Origin: Cupriavidus taiwanensis
GTDB lineage: Bacteria; Pseudomonadota; Gammaproteobacteria; Burkholderiales; Burkholderiaceae
Assembly: GCF_900250115.1 (NCBI RefSeq)
Contig: NZ_LT984805.1
Span: 504,181-568,180 of the forward strand
Length of the DNA stretch: 64,000 bases
Reading direction: 5' to 3'
The position numbers and the translations under genes are program-made. The notes under the pieces are model-generated. The model worked only from the letters and a program-made list of their open reading frames with translations. It was not told the DNA's origin and did not search any database. The stretch's first letter is position 1, and the number at the start of each line of letters is the position of its first letter. Below are positions 39,617 through 47,577 of this stretch, one piece after another.

Positions 39617-40962
39617 GATGCTCTCCCGGGGATGTGCACCTGATGCAGCACCAGATGTCGAAACCGCTCGCTGGCGAGCTGCAGCAGTTCCTGCGTCACG
39701 GTCAAGTAGACGAGCGTGGAGTTGATGTCCTTGTGGCCTAGGTAGGTTGCCAGGTACGGCAGCCGCGCCTGAGGATTGATTCCTTGGCGATACCAGGAAA
39801 GCATCCGATAGACGACGAAAACGTGCCGAAGATCATGGATTCGAGGCCCGCAGCGTCCCTGTTCGGGCTTGAGCCCGGCGCGTCTCAACACGGCCACCAG
39901 CAACTTCTCGATCATCACCCGCGAGTAGCGACCGGCAGCCTGCTGATGCCAGAACAAGCCGCTGTCGCCGTCCTGCGGTGCTCCGGCGCGTCGTCTCGCG
40001 TCGAGATACTCGCGCAGCGCTGCCACCACACTGTCAGACAGGGGCAGGCTTCTGGATTTGAAGAGCTTCGTCTCGCGAACTTCCAGCATGCCCGTGCTGA
40101 GGTCGAAGTTCCCAAGATCCAGCCGCGCGAGTTCACCAAGACGCAGTCCGGCGCAGCAGGCGAGTACGAGCATTGTGTACAGCGCAAGTGGCCGGAGCGG
40201 AGCGCGAGGAGATGGGAAGGCGCGCGCGGTGTCGAACAACAACTGCAGCTCTTGCGGGGTATAGATGTACGGACGCCGACGTTCCCATTCGATGCGGTGC
40301 TTCAGTCGACGATCCGGCGGCGGCAGTGCGACGCTCGGATCGACACGTCGCCATGCGCGCAACAGGGCGCGTCCCGCCTGTTGGCACTCCCAGGCGTGAT
40401 TCAGCGTCCGGCCCTGTGCGGCCCACTGCTGCAACAGTACCGCCGGCGGTCGCCCGGGGAGTTCCGGGCGACCTTGCAGGAACCGGTCGAAACGCAGGAG
40501 CCAGCCCGACTGTGTCTCATAACGGTAGCCTACCGCGCGCATGAGCTCCACATGCTCGCGCAGCATCTCGCCGAGAAAGCTGGCGAACCGAGCCGGCGGG
40601 CGCAGAGACTCGAGCGCCTGCAGAGGTTCGGCTGCGAGCAGCGCACGCGCGATTGGCGTGCCGTATCGTTGACCATAGCAGGAGCGCAGCTCCGCCAGTG
40701 GGTTGTGCGAAATCATGCCCTCCGAGTGGAGATAATCTAGGAAGCGATCAACGATGCACGCCCGGTGCAGCACCATGTGGACAGGCGAGTGCCGCGCGCG
40801 CTCCAGCAGCCATCCCTGCATCGTAGAGGTGCTGACTGCGGCATCGCCACGTTGCCGCACGAAACGCTGGAACCCGCGCAAAACACAACGGTAGACCTTG
40901 GCCGTATCGCGACTGCGCAGCCCCAGGTGATGTACGTGACGCTCGATCGCGTCGCACTTCAT
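39613..40962 (-). CDS. RIT tyrosine recombinase B
   Basis: 449-aa recombinase from ATG 40962. Catalytic Arg in ACCAGLRLGELARLDLG, Lys in VRETKLFKSRSLPLS, HxxR in IHDLRHVFVVYRML, His in YLGHKDINSTLVYLT with the Tyr. It is co-directional with recombinase A (stop 16 nt upstream) and C (4-nt overlap), the fixed gene order of recombinase-in-trio elements known in Cupriavidus. Intact. Confidence 0.9.
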   Translation of the reverse strand: MKCDAIERHVHHLGLRSRDTAKVYRCVLRGFQRFVRQRGDAAVSTSTMQGWLLERARHSPVHMVLHRACIVDRFLDYLHSEGMISHNPLAELRSCYGQRYGTPIARALLAAEPLQALESLRPPARFASFLGEMLREHVELMRAVGYRYETQSGWLLRFDRFLQGRPELPGRPPAVLLQQWAAQGRTLNHAWECQQAGRALLRAWRRVDPSVALPPPDRRLKHRIEWERRRPYIYTPQELQLLFDTARAFPSPRAPLRPLALYTMLVLACCAGLRLGELARLDLGNFDLSTGMLEVRETKLFKSRSLPLSDSVVAALREYLDARRRAGAPQDGDSGLFWHQQAAGRYSRVMIEKLLVAVLRRAGLKPEQGRCGPRIHDLRHVFVVYRMLSWYRQGINPQARLPYLATYLGHKDINSTLVYLTVTQELLQLASERFRHLVLHQVHIPGRAS

Positions 40963-40977
40963 CTTCGAGCCACGTAT

Positions 40978-41241
40978 TCATTGCGCCCCGTCGGTCAGGA
41001 GTTCGCTGATCTCCAGGGAGACGTCGCGCAGTTCATCGACAGCGAGCTTCAGGTACGGCAACACGGAACTTGATGAGCGGTGCCCCAGCACGTCCTCAAT
41101 CAGCTTGGGCGGCACCCCGCCGCGCAATAGGCTGATGGCACGCGCGTGCCGGAAGGCATGCGGTCCGCGCTTGCCATTGGTTTGCACGCCTGCAGCATCG
41201 AGCCGCCTGCGCAGTGAGGTGTACAGGCTTGAGCCGTTGGT
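40978..41241 (-). pseudogene. RIT tyrosine recombinase A, C-terminal part
   Basis: Last ~85 residues: LYTSLRRRLDAAGV, GPHAFRHARAISLLRGG (HxxR), IEDVLGHRSSSSVLPYLKLA (His and Tyr). The 5' part is replaced at about 41242 by the repeat-rich right end of an IS21 element, so the second terminus of the RIT element is lost. Confidence 0.85.
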
Positions 41242-41244
41242 GCG

Positions 41245-41375
41245 TATTCCGGTGAATGTGACCGACGATTCCGGCATCGTGACCACTGATTCCGTTTTAT
41301 CGTGACCGCTGTGGCCCCGCAGTTTCCGGCTGATTGTGACCGGCAATTCCGGCGTCGTGACCGGTGATGGGTTGA
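41245..41375. repeat. IS21 right-end terminal repeats
   Basis: At least five copies of a GTGACCG-N-GATTCCGG-type unit at 20-24 bp spacing, from about 41250 to 41370. They mark the IstA-binding end of the IS21 element whose istB follows on the minus strand. Confidence 0.75.
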
Positions 41376-41410
41376 GGGTGTTGCGCGGGGACGGATTCTA
41401 CTCTGCCAAG

Positions 41411-42178
41411 CTAAGCAGTGTGGCTGCCGCTGGATGTCGTGCTCGTTTTTTGAGCAGACTTTCTGAGCGAATCGCCCGCCAGCGTGATGCGGTGAATACG
41501 GTGCATCAGACGATCGAGGATCGCATCGGCGATGGTGGAATCGCCGATCCAGCCATGCCAGTGCTCGACGGGTAGTTGGCTGGTAATGAGTAGCCCACGG
41601 CTGCTGCCGCGATCGTCAATGAGTTCAAGCAGGTCATTGCGCGTGACCGCGTCCAGCGGCGCCACCGCCCAGTCGTCCAGTACGATCAGGTCGGTTTTGG
41701 CCATCTGCAGCAGCCATTTGCCGAAGCCACCGCTGCCATGCAGAATACGTAACTCTTCTGCCAGCCTGGGCACGCGCAGATAAGCGACGGAATGCCCGCG
41801 GCGGCAGGCGTACTGCGCCAGCGCGCAGGCCAGCCAGGTCTTGCCGACGCCGGTCGGGCCACCGATCAGGACAGTATGTCCGGTTGTGATCCAGTCGGAC
41901 AGCGCGAGACTGGTGACCTGTTTCCGATCAATGCCGCGGCCTGGACGGGCGTCAAGATCCTCGATGGTGGCGTGGGGGTACTTGAGGCGGGCACGCTGCA
42001 AGAGACGGGCAAGCTTGCGGTCATTGCGCCAGAGCAGTTCGCGGTCGATCAGCAGCGCCAGGCGTTCCTCGAAGGCGAGCGCGCTGGCGCCGGGCTGGGC
42101 AAGCTGTTCTTCCAGGGCGGCGGCAAAGCCGTCGAGCTTGAGTGAGCGCAGTTGCGCGAGCGTGGTGTGGGTCATCAT
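41411..42178 (-). CDS. istB: IS21 helper ATPase IstB
   Basis: 255 aa from ATG 42178 (MMTHTTLAQLRSLKLDGFA). Walker A in LIGGPTGVGKTWLACALA, Walker B in LIVLDDWAVAPLDA, then TSQLPVEHWHGWIGD and AILDRLMHRIHRITL. Intact although its istA partner is reduced to a fragment. Confidence 0.92.
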   Translation of the reverse strand: MMTHTTLAQLRSLKLDGFAAALEEQLAQPGASALAFEERLALLIDRELLWRNDRKLARLLQRARLKYPHATIEDLDARPGRGIDRKQVTSLALSDWITTGHTVLIGGPTGVGKTWLACALAQYACRRGHSVAYLRVPRLAEELRILHGSGGFGKWLLQMAKTDLIVLDDWAVAPLDAVTRNDLLELIDDRGSSRGLLITSQLPVEHWHGWIGDSTIADAILDRLMHRIHRITLAGDSLRKSAQKTSTTSSGSHTA

Positions 42179-42295
42179 GAGATTGGGTTCCGGTTGTGAG
42201 CGCCAGGCAAGCAAGATCGACTGTGGCGGCTGCCCAGCGGTGTGCGAGGGCCATTGAGGTGAATCGCGGGAGTTAGTGCTGCCTGGCAGACAGCG

Positions 42296-42400
42296 TTACT
42301 GGTAGTAGCTGGGGCCGCGCAGGTGTGCGTGGTCGGGACTGACCCACTCGGCAGGAGGGGCCGTGGTCAGCCTATCGCGACCGGTTTCGAGCACGTTCTT
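42296..42400 (-). pseudogene. IS21 istA 3' fragment
   Basis: About 33 codons ending in AEWVSPDHAHLRGPSYYQ and the TAA at 42296-42298, the usual IstA C-terminus (compare GPDYYH at 586). Homology is lost near 42400, before an AT-rich stretch. Confidence 0.75.
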
Positions 42401-42670
42401 GTCATGACCCCAGGAAGCCGCGAAAAATCAAAAATGCAATTAACTACCAGACAGCTACCCACAACAGCATTGTCAGCTTCCAAGGCGAAGGCAACACCGA
42501 AGCGGTGCTCCTATTGCGCGTGGACGGCGATGGTAAAATTTCATTTTCGTGAAATTTTATTTCGCCCTATGCCGAGGCCTCTTCCTGATCCAACGCCACC
42601 ATCACGCGCGACCATCCGCAGCATTGACTAACTTGGTGACCGGATACGGGCAACGCGGGCAGGGGAAGGT
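42401..42670. other. AT-rich interval upstream of HTH gene
   Basis: Contains AAAATTTCATTTTCGTGAAATTTTAT-type palindromic sequence around 42535-42562 (two halves, AAATTTCA and TGAAATTT), a plausible operator/promoter of an HTH antitoxin-like gene. No gene recognised. Confidence 0.45.
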
Positions 42671-42904
42671 ATGCCCATTGACCAGGCCGCCACTCATTGT
42701 GGCGTTTCCGTTGGCATGCTGTCCAAGCTGGAGAACGGCAAGGGCGTCAATCTGGCGCACGCGCTGCGCGTGATGGACGGACTGGGTTTGACGATGCTCG
42801 TCGTGCCGAGGGCGCATGCGGCGTTGCTCGAACAGGCAGCGGCTCATGCGGCCAAGATGGACAAAAATGCAGCCAGGGAGCGGAAAGCCGGGGTTGAAGA
42901 GTAG
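42671..42904 (+). CDS. XRE/HipB-like HTH protein, N-terminus damaged
   Basis: 77 aa with an XRE helix-turn-helix (DQAATHCGVSVGMLSKLENGKG). The same frame upstream of ATG 42671 encodes the expected family sequence LGDRIRATRAGEG, but a TAA stops it at about 42626, so the native start has been lost and the short form may not fold. Such proteins usually repress their own operon and neutralise a HipA-type kinase, yet no hipA follows. Confidence 0.6.
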   Translation: MPIDQAATHCGVSVGMLSKLENGKGVNLAHALRVMDGLGLTMLVVPRAHAALLEQAAAHAAKMDKNAARERKAGVEE

Positions 42905-42936
42905 ACAACAGCATGTGGCAGGCAACGCGCGGCTTG

Positions 42937-43242
42937 CTAAACACCCAGCCGGCGGTGGGCGAGCTCTTCCACGATCGATGCCTGGAGCCTGTCGCGAGAT
43001 ACCTTGAGCGGATCGCGCTCTGGGGTGGATGCCATCCAGCGCTCGAAGTCGACGAATGCGGCTGGACTGATCGTCGTCATCCGCGCCATTCTTCCGGTCA
43101 CGGAAACGATGGGCGCAGAGAATGGAGGCGACCCCAACAGGACATTTGGGCGTCGCACCTGGATTGCCCAGAGGTCATCTTCATAATCTCGCAGAGCATG
43201 CCGCCGCGAACTTCTGTGGCCTTGCGGCGCGCGGATTACCAC
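42937..43242 (-). pseudogene. Nucleotidyltransferase (GSU2403/NTP_transf_8-like) C-terminal fragment
   Basis: Minus-strand fragment with PIVSVTGRMARMTTISPAAFVDFERWM and ERDPLKVSRDRLQASIVEEL. This resembles the C-terminal part of the NTP_transf_8 nucleotidyltransferases that often accompany abortive-infection or HTH genes. The N-terminal catalytic GS..D..D region is not present. Confidence 0.5.
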
Positions 43243-43314
43243 GCTTCGAACATCGTCTTCGCGTCAAGTTACTGGCGCAGCGCATTTTTATCCAACTCGA
43301 TCCGACGATCCAAG

Positions 43315-43360
43315 GGGTTTCAGTATAAAAGTGCAATATGCAAATTTCATACTGAAACCC
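43315..43360. promoter_or_regulatory. Inverted repeat flanking an AT-rich core (possible operator)
   Basis: 12-bp perfect arms GGGTTTCAGTAT (43315-43326) and ATACTGAAACCC (43349-43360) around a 22-bp AT-rich core containing GCAATATGCAAAT. This looks like a dimeric repressor site over a promoter, possibly for the lost gene whose product or partner is the nucleotidyltransferase fragment. Confidence 0.5.
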
Positions 43361-43509
43361 ATGCATCATGCAGGCCTTGAGCATCCACCGCAGGGGGCAA
43401 CTGAGTCGCGCGATGGTGTCATTGCGGATGAGACATTGCAGCCACGCTGCAGGCAGGTTCCTGCTGCAACCTTCATTGAACCCGCGTGGCGGTGCACGCC
43501 TTCGGGCTG

Positions 43510-43603
43510 GTTGATATCCCGGCGCATCCTCTTCGCTGTGCAGGGAGCCGTTCGTCGTGGAGATCGACGAATGCCCAAAGTTATCCCGCACGTAACGCAG
43601 TCA
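43510..43603 (-). pseudogene. Tyrosine recombinase C-terminal remnant, Tyr replaced by Ser
   Basis: RDNFGHSSISTTNGSLHSEEDA matches RDNFGHASISTTSGYLHSEDDA of the recombinase at 45.4-46.7 kb. The catalytic Tyr is Ser here. Only about 30 codons remain, next to the fic stop codon. Confidence 0.8.
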
Positions 43604-45163
43604 TCTTGAGGATCCGCTATCGAAAGTCTTGAAAGCAGTCTTCAGACTATCAACCAGATCTGCCACGATCTGGTCATTCTCGAGAATGGGGAACTCCTTT
43701 CGGAGCTTGTTGGAGACTGCACCCTGATTGTCCCTGATCGAGCGGATGATCCGATCGATATCGGCATCAGGACCGTCGATGATGTCCTTCACCATCCGCC
43801 GAGCGGTTGTCCACTCCTGCAGAATCCCCGCCTCTGTCCTCATCTCCTGCCGGATGGTTTTGTCGATGATGTCGGCCATATATTCGACCTGCACAGTTAG
43901 GTCGGGGTAACGCCATGCCGGTAGTGCAGCGTCATATCCGGCAAACTCAAAGTTCGATTGAATGCCATCCGGATACAACGTGCGGGAGGGCGCAAATTCG
44001 CAAAGGTTGCCGTACCTGCGCATTAATGGTTTCGAGAAGCATTCAAGGATATGGTCGTAGCGTGCGATGTTCTGCGGTTTCTCCGTGATGACAGCCGAGA
44101 TCGGCAGGATGAAGGGTCGCGGCACGGCACCATCTCGTCGCAGGACGTCGTTAATGATGAACCGGTGGATACGGCCATTTCCGTCGGCCAGCGGGTGGAT
44201 GAAAACGAATGCGAACGCGGCCGCGCCGGCCCGAATTACCGAGGATTGCCCGGCGGTGCGCTCCAGAAAGACCTCAAGTCCGTGCAGCAGGTCCCGCAGC
44301 CTATCCCAATGCGGAGCGACATAGTGGACGATCTGTTCAAACCGATGCGTTTCGCCAACGAACACCGGCGAGGCCCGCAGCCCGAAACGGGAAATAGTGC
44401 TGCGCTCGCTAACGATTTCTCGCTGCAGCTCGGCTAGCGTATCCGGGGACAGTAGCGCGGGGTATTCACCGATCCGCCGTTCCATGACTGCCGCAAATCG
44501 GCGAATTCGGTCCAGTTGGTCCTGCTCGTGCTCGATCGCAAACGACGACTTGGATTCCTTGATCGTCAGCCAGACGGCGCTGCGCATCAGGACATTGTCC
44601 CCGAACTCGGCATTCAGCTCGTCGAGCCGGGCGGCGCAGTCGTAGTCCTGTGCCGCCTTGACTTCGGGTGTCCGTCGAATCAGGGGGCAGAAATCTCGAT
44701 TGCCGGGAAGGTTGTCGCGCACGCGCCAACGTTGATTTCGAGTGGGTATCGTCGCGGCAAAGTAAGCCTCAGAGTCAATCGCGTCGACGTAGTTGCCCCC
44801 GGTCACGGCCCCGACGCCGGCGATCTGGCGGCCGGTTAGCCATTCATACAGAAATCCAACTCGTCTGGCATACTGGCCGGTGCGCTCGCTGTTCAGCCAG
44901 GCAGCCAACTCTCCCTGGGGAAGTACATCAAAGAGCCGTGCCAGGAACTCGAGATGGACTCCTTCCTGTCGGATCGCATAAGTCAGGTGGGCCTGCAGCG
45001 TTGGCTCCTGGCGAGAACCGGCGGGATAGATCTCCAGCGTCTTACCCTCGGTGACCACGGAACGCCGAGCGGCGCCAATCTCGCTGGTAATCTGAAATTC
45101 CTGTACCGGGGTTATCTGATAGTGCTCTGCGAGCCACTTGTACCCTATCCATTCCGTGCTCAA
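43601..45163 (-). CDS. Fic-domain protein (probable AMP-transferase)
   Basis: 520 aa from ATG 45163. An N-terminal DUF4172-like helical part is followed by ESKSSFAIEHE at residue ~215, matching the inhibitory S-x-x-x-E helix of class II Fic proteins except that His takes the usual Gly/Asn place. The catalytic Fic motif HPLADGNGRIHRF lies near residue 335 (canonical HPFxxGNGRxxR). A C-terminal winged-helix-like region follows (DNQGAVSNKLRKEFPILENDQ). Fic enzymes transfer AMP from ATP to hydroxyl groups of target proteins. No FicA-like antitoxin gene is adjacent, consistent with built-in autoinhibition. Confidence 0.9.
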   Translation of the reverse strand: MSTEWIGYKWLAEHYQITPVQEFQITSEIGAARRSVVTEGKTLEIYPAGSRQEPTLQAHLTYAIRQEGVHLEFLARLFDVLPQGELAAWLNSERTGQYARRVGFLYEWLTGRQIAGVGAVTGGNYVDAIDSEAYFAATIPTRNQRWRVRDNLPGNRDFCPLIRRTPEVKAAQDYDCAARLDELNAEFGDNVLMRSAVWLTIKESKSSFAIEHEQDQLDRIRRFAAVMERRIGEYPALLSPDTLAELQREIVSERSTISRFGLRASPVFVGETHRFEQIVHYVAPHWDRLRDLLHGLEVFLERTAGQSSVIRAGAAAFAFVFIHPLADGNGRIHRFIINDVLRRDGAVPRPFILPISAVITEKPQNIARYDHILECFSKPLMRRYGNLCEFAPSRTLYPDGIQSNFEFAGYDAALPAWRYPDLTVQVEYMADIIDKTIRQEMRTEAGILQEWTTARRMVKDIIDGPDADIDRIIRSIRDNQGAVSNKLRKEFPILENDQIVADLVDSLKTAFKTFDSGSSR

Positions 45164-45427
45164 CGTGAACTCCGTCGTTTAATTTGGCCTGCGGATGTTT
45201 AAAAATTCCGCTATTTCTTGATTATCGTTTAAACGACACTTCGTTGTTGACGTCGAACGCTTTTGGAAACGCATGCTTGGCGGAAGCAAGCGCTTTCGCT
45301 TGAGCAAGCGGCGGCGCATGCGGTCAAGATTCTGGTGTGAAAAGGGCAGGCCGCGATCGGGTCGGGTGTCAATCTCAGTTGCCCGCACGATCGACGCAAA
45401 GAGCCATTCGCCGGGCGGGGGGGCGCC
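45164..45427. promoter_or_regulatory. Region upstream of fic
   Basis: Contains a 12-bp palindrome TCGTTTAAACGA at 45225-45236, about 60 bp before the fic start, a candidate operator. The rest (45240-45427) reads as degraded HTH-like or integrase debris and holds no gene. Confidence 0.4.
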
Positions 45428-46678
45428 TTAGGTCTTGCTGGTCCAGCCGATGCGATGCCGCACTTGCGTGGCCTCGTGCCGCGCATCGTCCTCGCTGTGC
45501 AGGTAGCCGCTGGTCGTCGAGATCGACGCATGCCCGAAGTTGTCCCGCACGTAACGCAGATCCACCTGCCGGTCGGTCATGTGGGAGCCGGCGGTGTGGC
45601 GCAGCCAGTGCGCCGAGGCGCTGGCCAGGACATCGGCCTGCGCCGCCCATTCGGGTCCGCGCGCGCGCAGGCTCGCTGCCGCCAGGCCGAACACTTCCTT
45701 CAGGATCAGGTGCAGCGCGCTGCGTGACAGGCCTCGTTCACGGTTCTCCTGACCGATGACCGGCAGCAGCAAGGGGCGGGTCTCCCCAGGCTGCGGCGTC
45801 GGCGCCAGTCCGTGGGCGCGGCGGTAGCGCGCCAGTTCAGCAATCAGCTCGTCGGTGGCCGGCACCAGCCGGGTCTTGTTGCCCTTGCCGGTCACTTCCA
45901 GCCACCAGCGCTCGATGCCCTGGGTGTCGCGCCGGCAGAAGAACGCCCCCATTGTCGTGCCGGTGACCTCCGCCGCGCGCAAACCCCCCAGGTAGAGCAC
46001 GGTCAGCAGCCAGCGACAGCGCGCCGCATGCAGGCGTTCGCGCTCGGTGGCGGTGTCGGCGGTCCCCGGCATCGCCTCGATGGTGGCCTTGACCACGTCC
46101 CACAGTTCGTGACTGAGGTAGCGCTTGATGCGCGGGCGGGTCGGCGCGCGCCGCCGGCGCGCGAGCGCCAGCGGATTGCCGGCGAGGTAGCTGGCCTCGG
46201 TCAGCCAGGCGAACAGCGCGTTCAGGATCACCAGTGCCTGACGAATGCTGCGGGGCGCCAGCGGTCCGGCAAACGGCCGCCAGTCCGGATGACTGCGCGC
46301 GAGTTTTTTGCTGCCGGCCAGCACCCAGCGCGCGGCCGGTTGCGGGTCGGCGAGGAAGCGCTCATACGCGAGCAGGTCCTCGTGCGTCAGCGACGACAGT
46401 GGCTTGCCCAATTGCAGTACCGACCACAGGATCAAGCGCTCGACCTCGCGCCGGTAGGCGGTCAGCGTCGCCGCGCTGTCGGCATAGCGCGCGAGCCAGG
46501 CGGTGACGGCGGCGAGATCGTCGCCCGCGGCAATGCCGGTGGCGCGGTCCGGGGCGCGGTTGCTGCCGGCAGCGCCAGACAGTGCCGGAGGCAGGCGCAG
46601 GCGTTCCAGCGGGATGGGAAGCGCGGTGGGGAGCGGGGCGGCCGGGCCGTCCGAAGGTGGGAGCGGAAGCAATTCCAT
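45428..46678 (-). CDS. Tyrosine recombinase of Tn3-type module A (TnpS-like)
   Basis: 416 aa from ATG 46678 (MELLPLPPSDGPAAPLP). SAM-like N-terminal domain (ATLTAYRREVERLILWSVLQLG), catalytic Arg in YLGGLRAAEVTG, Lys in EVTGKGNKTRLVP, HxxR in HWLRHTAGSHM, His and Tyr in RDNFGHASISTTSGYLHS. It is divergent from a coiled-coil DNA-binding gene, with a TA pair and a recombination-like site between. This is the arrangement of tnpS/tnpT cointegrate resolution systems in Tn3-family transposons. Confidence 0.85.
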   Translation of the reverse strand: MELLPLPPSDGPAAPLPTALPIPLERLRLPPALSGAAGSNRAPDRATGIAAGDDLAAVTAWLARYADSAATLTAYRREVERLILWSVLQLGKPLSSLTHEDLLAYERFLADPQPAARWVLAGSKKLARSHPDWRPFAGPLAPRSIRQALVILNALFAWLTEASYLAGNPLALARRRRAPTRPRIKRYLSHELWDVVKATIEAMPGTADTATERERLHAARCRWLLTVLYLGGLRAAEVTGTTMGAFFCRRDTQGIERWWLEVTGKGNKTRLVPATDELIAELARYRRAHGLAPTPQPGETRPLLLPVIGQENRERGLSRSALHLILKEVFGLAAASLRARGPEWAAQADVLASASAHWLRHTAGSHMTDRQVDLRYVRDNFGHASISTTSGYLHSEDDARHEATQVRHRIGWTSKT

Positions 46679-46778
46679 GAGTAGGCGCCGAATTTTCAAG
46701 AATCGGCGGAGCTGGGGGAGCGGTCAAATCGGGCCGCCCTCGGCTGCTATGCTGCCACTGCCGAAGTTTCTGTGGACC

Positions 46779-47156
46779 CTAAACCCGGATGACGAGGTCG
46801 GAATACTTCCAGACGTGTTCGTCTGCCGAGAGCAGTCGCAATGGTTCGGTGATCGCCTGAGCGACCAGCAGCCGATCAAACGGATCGCGATGGTGGTTTG
46901 GCAGATGACGCACTGCGGCTGCATGCGTGTTCGTCACCGGAAGTTCGCGAAAGCCTGCGGCGGGTATTTCAGCGATGAGTTCGTCGACATCGACTTCGAT
47001 CTTGTCGAGGCCCGCCTTGATGGAGATTTCCCAGAGGCTGGCCGCACTGATGAAGACCTCCTCGGCCTCCAGGATCATTCGCTGCGCGCTCTGGCTCAAC
47101 TTCGGGTCATTCGTCACCGCCCAGAGGAACACATGGGTATCGAGCAGGATGCGCAT
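46779..47156 (-). CDS. vapC: PIN-domain toxin (VapC-like)
   Basis: 125 aa. The N-terminal Asp is in MRILLDTHVFLW, acidic residues in SLWEISIKAG, and the last acidic cluster in NHHRDPFDRLLVAQA. These build the Mg-dependent RNase site. The start overlaps the antitoxin stop by one base, so the two are translated together. Toxin-antitoxin pairs next to resolution genes are known in many Tn3-family transposons. Confidence 0.93.
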   Translation of the reverse strand: MRILLDTHVFLWAVTNDPKLSQSAQRMILEAEEVFISAASLWEISIKAGLDKIEVDVDELIAEIPAAGFRELPVTNTHAAAVRHLPNHHRDPFDRLLVAQAITEPLRLLSADEHVWKYSDLVIRV

Positions 47157-47392
47157 TACCGTCCTTCGAAGGCGGCCAGCAAGTCATCGGGGAGCGGCGC
47201 GTCGAAGTCATCCGCCGTGCGGATCTTGCCCAGCAGCCCGCCGAGGCGCCGTGGGGGCTTTGGCTTGGCGAACGGCACGATCCGGACCACCGGCTTGCCC
47301 GCCTTCGCAATCACGACCTCGTCGCCTGCCGCCACCTCTTCGATGAGCCGCGAAAGGTGGGTTTTGGCCTCATGAATGTTCACGGTCTGCAT
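47156..47392 (-). CDS. vapB: Phd/YefM-type antitoxin
   Basis: 78 aa from ATG 47392 (MQTVNIHEAKTHLSRLIEEV), the Phd/YefM fold with AGDEVVIAKAGKPVVRIVP. The C-terminal tail (DDFDAPLPDDLLAAFEGR) binds and neutralises the PIN toxin. GGAGAAC lies upstream. It probably autorepresses through TAGTCTAGCTTAGTCT-like repeats at 47415-47432. Confidence 0.92.
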   Translation of the reverse strand: MQTVNIHEAKTHLSRLIEEVAAGDEVVIAKAGKPVVRIVPFAKPKPPRRLGGLLGKIRTADDFDAPLPDDLLAAFEGR

Positions 47393-47479
47393 AGTGTTCT
47401 CCTGCAAGAGAAACTTAGTCTAGCTTAGTCTGTTCAGATCCGCAAGGTTACGTAGATGCCAGATCCTCCGCGCATTCGC

Positions 47480-47503
47480 TAGACATAAGCGGATTTATGT
47501 CTA
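47480..47503. other. 9-6-9 bp inverted-repeat site, module A
   Basis: TAGACATAA, a 6-bp spacer GCGGAT, then TTATGTCTA: perfect 9-bp arms with a 6-bp centre. This matches a tyrosine recombinase core (crossover) site in size. It lies ~75 bp before the coiled-coil gene, and a site of the same geometry is found in module B. Confidence 0.6.
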
Positions 47504-47577
47504 AACTTTGTCGATTGAAATTACATCTATAACGTATTACGTAGTAATATATATAAATTCAACGACGCTTTTTGCCG

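Noticed and set aside
41245..41375. Iteron-like repeats suggesting a replication origin
   Set aside because: They adjoin an istB gene in the right orientation for IS21 ends and no rep gene is nearby.
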